From: Phylloscopus collybita
Lineage: Eukaryota; Chordata; Aves; Passeriformes; Phylloscopidae
Assembly (NCBI GenBank): GCA_027886175.1
Contig: JAJNNQ010000003.1
Coordinates: forward strand, 26,453,501-26,517,500
Reading direction: 5' to 3'
Length of the DNA stretch: 64,000 nucleotides
The position numbers were made by a program, and so were the translations under genes. The notes under the pieces were generated by a model. That model was not told the DNA's origin. It made no database searches and saw only the letters and a list, made by a program, of their open reading frames with translations. Shown piece by piece: positions 12,401 through 24,400 of this stretch. The first letter of the stretch is position 1, and the number at the start of each line of letters is the position of its first letter.

Positions 12401-15400
12401 GCCCCCTATGAGGTGAAGCGGACCCTTGTGAACGACAGCGACATTCCCGGCTGCTACCGTGTTCTCCCTCAGGTGTGGCCTTGCATCCAGCTGCTCCCCT
12501 CAAATGTTCCTGAGGGGGATACTAGGGGAATAAAAGGGTTTGGATAAGACCTTGCTGGTTTCTAGTCCAACCTAAAGGTTTCCTGAGAACAGGAACCTGA
12601 ATACAAACTGTAGGAAACAGCTGAACCTCTTGAGGAAGATGTTTAGATTCTAGTCTTTGACTTGTTCTCAAGTCAGAAGAGCTTAGAGGGCAGTGAAAAT
12701 CTGATGCAAGGAGGCTGTCAGCACAGAAGTGGGTGTCTGTGGATGCAGCAACTTTTGGACCCCGTGGGGATGCTCAGCACCTACACCTTGCATTTTGTTC
12801 TTTGCCTTTTTGCTTTCTCCTGGGAATTTTTACAAGTGTGTGTGAGGTGCTCTCATATTAAGGATGTTAAGGAGCTGAAAGTTTCCTCCGTTCTGAAGTT
12901 GCTCTTGATTCTGTCCCTTCTAGGAACACAAGGAGAAGGCCACTGCATGGTACTCCAGCTCTAAGCCATTTGGGATTATCGAGGCTCACAGCTCCCTGGA
13001 GATCCCCATTACACTGGTGGCCCAGTTGCCAGGAGAGTGCAAGGTCACTGCTGAGCTGGCCGTCTTTGGGAGACCAGGATCCCCACTGGTGAGAGCAAGG
13101 GGAGATGTGTGCCTTGAGCAGCTCATCCCAGTGGGCTGTAACTGTACAGGGATTCTTCCAGGAATTTGTGCTGTCTGGCTGCTGTGGACAAGGACAGAAG
13201 GCACTGGGGGCAAGAGCAGCAGCTTAGGCCTAGCAAAAGGAGGAAAGGTGGAAGCCTCCTGGGTGGCAATCTCAGTGCCTGACCCAGCAGAGAGTAACAA
13301 ATGTGGCAGATGGGATAAGAGCCCCGGTCTGAAGCCCAGACCAGGCCCTGGCTCTCACACTCTGCGGTGTTACCAGATGAACTCAAGTGCTGCTTCCTTG
13401 CAGCTGTTCAGGATCACACAGGGACATCCCTGGATCCTGCTAAAGCAAGCTCTGCGTACCAGACCGTTACAATGTTGCAAGTTTAATGACGGGGCCGTAA
13501 ATCCAAAGATGTTAAAAAGGAAAGGCCAATCGTTTATTGTTGTAAAATCGGCTACAGGAACAGGAGGCTGGGCTAGTCCCAGCCCCTCACGGCAAGTCAG
13601 AGTAAAATAAAGTGCGCACGGGCCACCCCTCAGGACAGTCCAGTTCCTGAGAGCCAAGCACCCACTGAGGGCGGGGTCAGTCCCTTTTAAAGGCTCGGTC
13701 CCCTCAGGGATTGGTCCGTTCTGGATCCTTTCCCTGATTGGTGCATTCTTCGGGCTCTCATTGGCTCTTAGCGGGGTGTGTTCCACACCAATCATTTCTT
13801 CCCGCCGTGTTTTGATTGGCTGGCCGTGTTCTCCAATGGAGGCTCTGGGTGGTGCTCTCCGTTTCTGAGTTGTTTGGGGAAGGGTGGAAGATCCCCCTGC
13901 GCTTTGGTGTTGTCCTTTCAATTGCAGTCGGGGAGGCAGCCGCACAAAACTCTTACAAGCATCGTCACTAAACACTGTAACACTATCTAACAACTACTGA
14001 ACAACATTGCAAGGGTATTTTTAACAACTTAGCACTAGTTGGAAAAGAAACACAGCTGCAAACAGAAATCGAAACATACAGCTAGTATACAATCACAACC
14101 ACCTAAAAGTTTCCACTTCCTTTTTGTATCTATAACAAGACCACGCGGAAGGAATGTTTTGTGCAGAGCTGGATTGAGGCTCCTCTGAAAGCCAGGTGCC
14201 TCAGATCTGAGAAACATCCATCGTATTTCCTGAGCAAAAGCCCAGCCAAAAATATAGGAATGCCCACCCAACTTGTATCTGGAGCACAGACTTGGCTTGT
14301 TTTTGCCATCAAGTTTGGAAATGGACGAGGAAAGCAATTCCTGTACTCAAGCTTCCTAAAAGAGGATTCTGAAGATTCTAAAGAAACTTCTAAGGATTCT
14401 AAAGAAGCTTCTAAAAGAGCTCCTAAGGGAGGCATATCTCATCACAGCAAGAGTGACTGCAAATACAGGCCCTGTTTGCCAGACACGGATGCTCTTCATC
14501 CCTAAATACTCTGATTTGTGACGTTACCACCCCACCAAAGCATGCAGGGCTGCAGGATGTGGGTGTGTGTATGTTGCAATAACACTGAGGACAAAGTTGC
14601 CCTCTGCTTTTATTCTTGTTCCTGTGTGTCACATTGCCTGCAATGCTGGTGTCAGTTCAGACTTTTTTTTTTTTTCTTTTCCCATTAGAATATACAGCTC
14701 GAATGATGCAATTAGTAATTAATGCCCCTTACTCCTATGCATGAAGAATACACACAAGCACAAATTGAAGGCAGCTGACTTGCCTCATCTCTGCTGTGAA
14801 GAGCCTGCTTTGCTTCTGACTTGTGCTGGCTTCAGCAGTGTAGCTTTGTGAATGTTAAAGAAGTTGGTGTTCAAGGATGGCTGTGCAGCAGCAAGAGTTG
14901 GGAAGGTGGTTTGGGGCAAGGTGAAGCAGTCAATGAAGCAGGCAGGAGAACAGCAGAGGAAATAGCCATTTCCTATGGAGCGAAAAGGAGGAGGTGTGAA
15001 GAAGCAAGCATGGCAAACAGCACTTCTTTGTGCCCTGATAATGGGAGCTTGTGGCTTTCAGGTGGGATCATTGCAGACCCCACACTTGCTGCAGGCCTTC
15101 TGCTTCAGTCTGCATCACTTGGGACTTCAAACGGCCAAAATTATCCCCAGTCTAGGAGTGCTCTTAGAGCTGGCAAAGTTTTTTAAACTCTCCTTGGTGA
15201 GTCGTTTTTTGTTCTTTTCTACCTTCTTCCTGGAACAGGAAATCCATTTAGAGTGCATTGGCCAGGGACCCGCTGTCTATGTCTATCCGAGGGAGATCGA
15301 CTTTGGCATGATCCCAGCCTTACAAGATAGTCCCAGAATGCTCCATATCTCCAATCAGAGTGACGTTCCTGCAGCCTTCTGGGCAGAGATGGTAAGTGTC

Positions 15401-18400
15401 TGTGGGGCTGTTTTCCAGGGAAAAGTGCTGGGTAGTAGCAGCCCTTGACTTGTTTTTTTATGCAATGTTTCTGTGTTGTTCTGTGGGAGTGGAAGCAAGA
15501 GATTCCATCCGAGTGCAAGCAAGAGGAGCCAGAATCCCAGGCACACCTCTGTGAAGTAGTGTGCGCAGAGCTTGGAGCAGAAAAGAGTCTGGATCACGTT
15601 TGCAAGTTCTCTCTTTGTTTTGTGGAAGATATTTAGCAGTGCAAGTCATGTTTTTGGAGCTCTGAGATCAAGAGAAGCCTGTGTGCCTTTGCTCCTGGGA
15701 GGGCATGGATATCCCCATGGATTTCCCCATGGATTTCCCCATGGATTCCCCATTCCATCCGCATTTGCTTTGTGCCAAACTTCTGGTAGTGGCAGAAAAA
15801 CCAGGGTGTGAGATCTGCCCTCAGACTGCTCATGGGAAGGCAAGTTTCCCAACTGCTGTGGGTGAGAGCAGCAGGGCTGTTGCACACCAATGCACCTAAG
15901 AGGGTTGTGCATCCCCAGAGTCTGTGGTCTCTGTGGCATTGCAGAATATCTCTGGAGACCACCTGCAGAGAAAGGTGGTTTCATTGGTGGAGGTTACACA
16001 GAGGGACAAGGCACAGGGCTGGAGCTGGGGCTGCTCCTCTGGCAGGAGGAGCAGCCAGGAAGGGTACGTGCCTTGGGGCCAAGTGGGATGTGCTCCGGGC
16101 TGGAGGGGGCATCTGGGAGAGGCTTGAACAAAGCTTGGAAAAGAGACTTGTTCTCTCTATTGGGTGGGTTCAACTTCTGGAGCTGGTTAAAGCCCAGCCT
16201 GACACTGTTTGTGTTTGTGTGTGTATGTCTGTGGATAAAGCATCGGGTGTTGAGGGAGAGTCCAGGCCCAGCCTCCTGTGCCAAGGAAGAGCGGGGTGAA
16301 TTTTCCTCTTGCTGCTTTTCCAGCTTTTTAGGGAGAAATGTAAGCCCAAAGCGGGGGATTGCCAGGGCAGCTTTCCCTGACTCCACAATGCAAGTCTGCT
16401 CTCAGCCTCTGCAGGCAGCAATGCAGCCTGCCTGGGTGGTGGTGGTGTGTAAAGGGTGGGCTCCACATGCTGGTAGCAGGGCAGGAGCTGCAGAGCTGTG
16501 CCTGTGCAGCTGTGCTGGTGCAGGGCCTTTCCTCCCTGCCTGGGGCAGCTTCCAGCGCTCTTGCCCCGTCTGTAGAGGGAGGTCCATGAGAAAGCAGAGG
16601 ACAAGAACGCTTAGGAAGGCCATGCCATGCCCAGAGGGCATGTCTTGTAGGTTGTTTTTTTTTTTTTTGCATCCTGCTTTCCTGTTCTGCTATAACCATT
16701 TAGAGCTGACTTTTCCCAAGCAGAGGGCACTGGGGCACCTCTCTACAGCTGATGATCAGTGGGAAGTGAGGGCCTCATCCTTCAGGGGCTGCTGAGGAGC
16801 ACTGGTGGCCCCTTGGGAAAGGAGACACTGGGGTTTTGCTCAGCTGGCTTTGCAGAGTTATTCTTCAGGCTCTCAGCAGTGTCCTCCAGCTGTGTGGTTG
16901 CTGGGCTGGGATTTGAGCAGTCCTGGCTTCCTCCAGCATTGAGCGTTTGTGCAGACCAACTCTGCTGTTGAGAAGCCAGGGGAGAGTAAATAGCTTCCTT
17001 TGGCAAGCACTCCAAAGAGAGTCAGGAGGGGGAATAACCTTCTCCTGAGGAGGAGCATCCCTTGGCTTGAGCAAAACAGAGCTAATGACCTGACTCTGTT
17101 AAAGAAAGGTAAAATACACATTGTATAAGCTCTTGGAGAGTTGCTGCTGCCAGACACCATCACTTACATTTAGGGAAATTAAACTTGGATGTTTTTACAC
17201 TGCTCTCCTTAGCCTTCCCCTTCCTTTCTTGCACCTCACAGCACAGCAGGGTCCATGGTTGCCATCCCACATTTGCGTTTGGCTTGTCTTGCAGGCTGGG
17301 AAAGGCTCACGCTGGAGGATTGAACCCAGTAAAGGAGTGGTCGGCCCCAATACTCAGCTGTCTGTGAAGGTCATAGCAAACCTGAATGACACTGAGAAAT
17401 TCCAGGACAAGGTGAAGGTGTTTGTTGAGAACAGCCCTACCACCTCCATCTCTGTCCAGGCCGTGGGCATTGGCACCACCATTGTCCCCAGCAAACCTCT
17501 CCTTCCAAAGCTGGACTTGAAATCCCACTTCAGGTAGGTAGGAGACTCTCGGCTTTCCCTTCTCCCGTGGGTTCAGCAAGGAACAACTTTTCCATAGTCC
17601 TTCAGGCTAGATCTTCTCTAATACTCGAGGCCCCAGCTGTGTTTCCCTGAAGCCACAGGAATTCCTGTAGAAAGATGTCATCTGAAAGTCGCTAGATAGC
17701 CTGCAGAGCCACTGATGTGGAGAAGCTGGAAGACCTGGCAGGGCTGAAGCTTTGAGCCTGGGCAGCCTTTTGGGCGGAGGTTTGATGGCAGAGCGTGCAG
17801 TCAGGGAATGCCATCAGGGGGAAGCTGGAGCTGAGTGAGCACAGGGAAATAGCAGCTCCCATGACATTTTCCATCTCTGCTTCTCTTGTAGCTCCTCTCG
17901 CTGCCGTTTCGAGTTCCAGCTGACAAACCAAGGCCGACGCAGGCAGCGGCTGTACTGGAGGACAGAAGGTTTCCACATCTGTCGGCAGAGTACTCGTCCT
18001 CCTGCCCGCGCTGGCACCAAGAGCAAAGGGGCTTCCCAGAGCTCCAGAGCTGGCAGCCCCGTGTTTAAGCTCTGGCCGCAGACGGTGCACCTGTGGCCGG
18101 GCCAGAGCGTGGACATGGTGCTGGAAGGCTGCTCCAGCACTGTCCAGGTGAGGCCCCTGCCAAGGGCTGAGCCTTCCCTGTCAGATGCCCTCCAGTGCAG
18201 CTTCTTCTGCAGCCCCTTGACATTTGCCTGGGAGAAGGAGCAAGTGACTTCTGCTGAAACCAACTGTTGGAAGGCCAGCTGCTTTCCCTGCTGGCCACCA
18301 TCAGTTGCTAAGGCTCTTTTGTCTTTCCATAAACCCAACCCAACTTGCTGATGCCAAAATACAAGCTGAAGGAAGTATTGCTCATTTGGGCAAACAGGGG

Positions 18401-21400
18401 TTACTGGTGTCACGTGCTAAGGCAGAAAGGAAGAGCAGAGAAAACGAGCTGCACTTACGATTAGAAGCCCAGGCAGGAAGTCAAGCTACTGTCAAGTGGT
18501 TTTTCTGAGGGAAGCAGGCAGTAAAACAAAAGCCCTGTGAATGGCAGGAGTGTCTGGGAGAGGCATTGCTCTTTCCCTCTGAAGACAAACATGAGCAGAG
18601 GGCTGGTCTAGCCCTGAGTCCTGGAGGAGGAAAACACAGTGTGCCAGCTCTAGTGATCAGTGCCATGTCCATCCAGGTGGGAAACTGTTCCCTGGGCTCA
18701 TTCTAATTGACAAATTGACTTTGGTCAACTTTTCCATTACTGCTTGCCCCAGTCTCTCAGGCAGCCCTGGTGGCCCAGGGGCAGACAGGTTTTGCAGCAG
18801 CCTTGGAGAGCAACTTAGAGGGGGAGATTTTAGCAGAGTCTTGGGGTGTTCTCCTACCTGGACCTTTCTTTCCAGGGGAAATGAAACTCTGCAGAGAAGC
18901 TGCCAGCTAAGCCTGCTATGCCTTCTCTGGCTCCAGGATGCCTGGGCACAGATCTTTATAATAAATAGGCAGCAGCACAGGAAGAGAAGAGAGCTACTGA
19001 GGAGAGCAAAGACTAATTAGAGGCCCTACTAAGAAGTGACAGGAATAGGGCCCATGGGTGGGTGGCAAGCCAGTGTGGGGTGTTTGGCCTGCCAGCACAC
19101 ACTGGGTGACAAGTGACTCTTGCATGCAGGAGGTGCAGGGGCGGCTGCTGTGTCGTGCTCTGGTGGGGAACGACACTGCAACAAAACTGATAATGCAAGT
19201 GGATGTCACCTGCAAGTTCATTCGCCCTGTTGTGAAAATCTCTTCCAGAGCAATCACTTTCCGTGTGGAAAAGGTAAGCCTCTGGATTGCATGCTGACAT
19301 TTAAGGGTGTAACTCTTAAATTGGCTGGACGTAAATAGAAATAGATGCACTGCTGGGATTGAAAAATGCAAAATGCCTTGGAAGGGGAAGGAGGTCTATG
19401 GCTACTTGAGGTTGTGTTCCCTTGTCTCCTGTTTCTGTAGAAATTCAGTGATGTCCTGACGCTCCAGTACCAGCCTTTGTCTTTCAAAAACACCTGCTCG
19501 CTGCCATTCAGCATTGTGCTGGACTTGGAGCAGCCATTCGTGATCTGTGGTGTGGACCAGCAGCCCCTCCCTGCAGATTCCAAGGTGAGCCTCTGTGGCC
19601 TTGTTTGGTGGGGTTGAAGAGGAGGGAGTGGTGGTGCATTTCTCTTGGGAGGTCTTGGAGCTGAGAAGTTCATTCTGTGGTGTCACAAGTGCACTGGCCT
19701 GAGCTGCATCAGCAGAACTGCTGAAGGAATCAAAATCTTCCCTGAATTGGTAATATCCTGCTGGCTCTAAAACAGGAGGAGAGGGGAGCAGGAAAGCAGA
19801 CTGGGGCAAGCTATGCAGTAAAGGTGTCTCCTGGAAAACATCCCAGCTCTCCAGCAGCTACCCCCTTGCATTGCTGCTGAGCACAGAAACGTGAACCTGA
19901 GAGCATCTGGGACCAGAGCGTGGTGTCTGCAGACAGATCCTCACTGTAAAGAAATGAGGGTGAACTGCAAAGCCCACGCTGGGGTCACACATTGAACATT
20001 TACTCTTTCCTGCTGGCAGACCTTGGGACTTGATCAAAAAGGTGATTAATGCTTTTCATCTCCTTGCAGCCCATGACGCTGGATGTAGGGGAGGAACTTC
20101 ATCTCTACATCCAGTTTAACCCAGCTTATGAGAACAGTCTCTACGACTGGGATGTAGAGAGGATTCTCAGGATGCGTGTCATGGAATATCCTCATGAGGA
20201 GCAGATCACTGTTCGGGGAGAGGTCTACATCCCAAATCTCCATCTTGAGGCCGACGCCGTGGACTTTGGCTGCATCCACAATGAGACGGAACAAGAGCTG
20301 TCTATGGAGATGACCAACTGCAGCCAAGTTGTTGCCCAGTACCACTGGTCGTTCCGGACGGACAGACGGGTGAACACCATTAGGTATGTGGGCATCATCC
20401 CTGTGCTGCTCCCAGCATGGACCTGCTCCAGCCTGCTTTGGGGTGGCTGTTAGTGAGCTCACCACACCAGCACCCAGCCAGGGGCCGCATCCCGGTCAGG
20501 AGCTGCTCTTGCAGGCATCTCTCTCTCCCACTACAGGTCCATGATCCATAGCTATGTTATTTTTTCCAGGTTCAGGCCTTCGCCACCTGAAGTCAAATGC
20601 CAGTCATCAAAGAATGAGGGAGTGTTTCCAAGGAGATACTCCAAGACTGGAAGTGCGGAGGAGCCAACCGAAACCCCGAAAATTACAAATGTAAGGAGGG
20701 ACAAGCGTTTCTCAAAGGCCCAGTGTTGGCATTAAGTTAAAGGAGAGGAGTTGTACCTGCTCACACACAAATACCAGTTGTTTGAACACTGCACAGTTTT
20801 TCTGAATCAGGAGAAACAAAGCCCTGTAGATGCAACGAAGAGTGTGGTGGAGTGTTTTCAGATCGAAGCATTCAATCCTCTTTATTTCCTGGTTGTTGCC
20901 ATGTATGCCCAAGTAAACCGGGGAAATTCAAGCTGCCATCCTCGAATCCTGGAATGGTTTGGCTTGGAAGGGACTTTCAGAGATGATGTAGTTCCAGCCC
21001 TCCCTGCCTGAGTGCTGGGGGCACCCAGTTCCCTGGTGCAAGTTTGATGTAGGAAGTGCAGATGGAGCCCAGGTCCCATCTGTGGGTAGGCTTGGACCCA
21101 CCCTCGACTGATGGCCTGGACATTTTCACACCTGATTTGTGCCCAGGTCCCTTTTCAGCTGCTCCTGCTGTGCTGAGGTGGTGGAGCCTGCAGCAGAGTG
21201 ATCTTGCTCAGACCAGCCAGCTGCTCACTGCAGCCCATGGTGCTTGTTTTCCAGGAGCTGTCATCCACTGCTGTGAAGTCTCAGGGCTCAGTGAGGAGGA
21301 GGGGGCTGAGTCGATTGCCAGAGGTGGAGCGCCACAACATCAGAATGCAGGAGGTATGTGGGAATTTGTCTCCCTTCCATGTTCCCAATGTGGAAAGCAG

Positions 21401-24400
21401 TTCTGTAGCCCCACTCCCACTGGTGGCCTCAGCATTGCCCACTGAGGGGCCTCACATCCCTCCAAGCCCATCACAAAGCTCTGCTGAAGCAACTGGTCAC
21501 TGGAGAGGCCGTGTGGGAGGTTTGATAGGGCTGTCCCAGGATGCTCCCTGTGCAGCGCCTGTGGAGGGCATTGGTCCCGTTTACCTCATCAGGTGGTTGC
21601 CAGGAAATTTTGGGGGGAACTTTGGCTGCAGTTCCCACAAGTCTCCCACAAGTCTCCTGTTTTTCTGAAGGCAGTGAGAAGTATTTCCAAAGACAAGTTC
21701 TGCAGCAGAGAGAATTTCTTGCTGCCAGGAGACATTCCGGTTGACTTGAATGTAGTGTATACTCATGGATAAGTGGCTATGGGAGAAGATTTTCCCCATG
21801 GTTCCTCCACTGGTCAGTGGCATGGATGCAGGAGGAGATTAGGGTGATTCTGGCTGTGCTTGGGGAATAGGCCCCTCCAGCTCTGACTCTACTTTGCTCC
21901 GAGACACAGCTGCTCTTCTGTATCCATTTCCACACTCAACAGCTCGATCTCTCCTCCCCTCCCCTCCCCTCCCCTCCCTCCAGGTTTTTGATGTCCGGCC
22001 AGCGTGGGGTGAGCTGCAGCCGGGAGAGAGACAGCTGGTCACCTTCACCTTCTTTGGCCACGCCAACATCGTCGCCCGTGTCAAGGCGCTGTGCCACGTG
22101 CACGGAGGCCCCACCCACCAGGTGGTGGTTACCGGGGAGGCTTCGGTCCCCAGATACCAACTGGACCTGGAGGAGATTGACTGGGGGCTGCAGGTACCAC
22201 AGGCTTCTCTTGGCACAGCTCCTTGTCCTGCAGTCATGGCCAGTGGGTTCCTGCCCACCTCGATCCCAGGCCCCTTCTCAGCTCCTTTGTTGGCCCCGGG
22301 GCTTAGGATCCAACCTTGGAGAGATATGTCCAGCATCCAAGCTGGTTTAGAATGGCCATCTCCACCCCTCCCCTCCCTTCTCTCCTGGCCCAGGGACATC
22401 ACCCTGTCCTCTTCAAGGCACCTACCAAGGCCTCCTGGGGAAGACAAGGGTCCCAGTGAAGATGTCCAGAGGGACATGGCCCTGAGATAGCCCTCCACTG
22501 ATCAGCTGCTAAAGCCTGAGCTCCAAGGAGGTGCTCCTGTCTAATGCTCTTGCTTGATCCACAAAAGAATGCAGGCGAGAAGTTGGGATTTCTGTCACTT
22601 CAGTAGCTGAAGAGCATGTCCCAGAATAATCCCCACTTCACTTTTTTTCAGTTGAAAGCCCACAAATATTTCCAGCTGCTGGCCCTGCCCTGTCTGTGTT
22701 GTCCTGTGTGTCTCTCTTGTCACCTGTATGTTTCTTGCCAATATTTGCGTGCAGGTGCCTTTTCTTCTGGAATTCCTCTCTTAGAAATGCTCTGACTTTT
22801 AGACACAATTCAATGGGGACAAAGTTGTGGAAGTAAAAGCAAACTGTTCATTAGTACCGAGTCAGCTGAGCCGAGTGTGCATCTCCCTCGCCGAGAGCCG
22901 AGCACACGCACCCCCTTCACCAAAATGGCTTTTTTATACCCTTCACCCAAATGGTTTCTTTTATATCCTTTATACCTGGCAGGGGGGTCCTGTCCCGTTT
23001 CCCATTGCCTGGCTGCTCGGGAACTTACATTCTCTCTGACCCCCAACTTTGCTGTCCCCTCCCCTCTCATCCTACTTCCTTTTAGTCAGGTCTCCAACCC
23101 CGCCCCTCTCCCAGCTCACAGCACCACCCAGCAAACCAACCGGAACAAATCCAAACCACAAGCAACAACACACAGAACCAACAACTTCCATTCTTTCACG
23201 TAATCACTCTTGGCTTCATCTCACACACCTCAGTGCCACCTCCTTTGTTTCTCCTGGCTGTCGCTGACCCCTCAGAGTGCAGAGGACCTGTGTCCCCTGG
23301 GTCACGTATTCCTGGCCCTCACATGGTTCTGCCACCTCTCTGTAGTTGTGTGCTTGAATTGTGGCTGTTTGCTTCCAACGGCATGGAAGAGGAAGGAGAT
23401 TCCCAGCATCGGGCCTGTATCTGTAACTTCCCACTCCTCTATCCTGTCTCCAGGAGCTTAACAAAGTCCTCAAAGCAGAGGTCACCCTGCGCAACACCGG
23501 GTTTCTTGAATTCACCTACGCGGTGCCAGACTCCAGCACAGGCACTGCAGAAGACCCTCTGCCTGGTGTGCCCATGGTCGTGCCCCCCAAAGTGAGTAGC
23601 ACAAGTCATTGGCTCTGGCCCTGTGTCAGGTGACCCAGGAGAGTTAAAGAAAAAAAGAGAGGGAAAAGAGGGAAAAAAGTAAGGGGGAAACCCCAACCCC
23701 AGTCCTGAGAGACAGGGCTGAGCAAATGCTCACCTGCTAGACTCCCCTCTGGCCTTGGTGGGCAGGTACCGCTGGCCAGAGGCACAAGTGCTGAGCTCTC
23801 AGGCTCTGCTGATACTGGAGTTGGGTGCTGCTGGCTCTTCTGAGGGTCACTTTCTTCCTTGTCCCTGCCTCCCTGCTGCCAGCACTAAGCAGCATTTCCA
23901 TATTCCTTGCTTGACCCTTAAGCTCCTTTGCCAGAACTTGCACAGCCTCTGTGCTGGTCCCTCCCTCCTGCAGCTTTGCCTCTCTGCAGGAGCTTTGTGG
24001 GACAGTGAGGGCACCAGGGAGGAGTGGGGCTGAAAGAGCAAGGAGAAGAGTTTGCAGCATCCCACCATCCTAGCTTCTCAGTCCTGCCTGGGTGTCTTGG
24101 AGCTTTAGCAGTATTCCTGTCTCTGGCCCTCTTTGGAATGGCAAGGGGAAGGCAAATGGCTTTCCCGTGGTTCGGTGCGTGTCTCGTGCAAGGGCTGACA
24201 CTTGGCTGGTGCCTCCTCCTGCCAGCACCTGCAGACACAGCTGTGCCTGGGCCCTGCAGGCAGCTGCTGTGGCAGCATCCTGGCGCTGGCAGCTGGGCCG
24301 GGCTCCCTCTGGCTGCAGCCGTCTTGTGTGCCCGAGCAACTCCGGAGTCCCAGGGGCAGGGTTTGTCCTGCTCAGCTGCTTCTCCCTGCACTGGGAGCAG

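Noticed and set aside
12525..12585. Possible second CR1 3' end (TTTGGATAAGACC...TAGTCCAACC)
   Set aside because: The similarity is too short and weak compared with the clear CR1 end at 20938.
15890..16795. 301-codon plus-strand open frame
   Set aside because: It lies in intron 17 with low-complexity composition, no homology and no splice link to the gene. It shortens in copy 2 through a poly-T length change, so it is not constrained.
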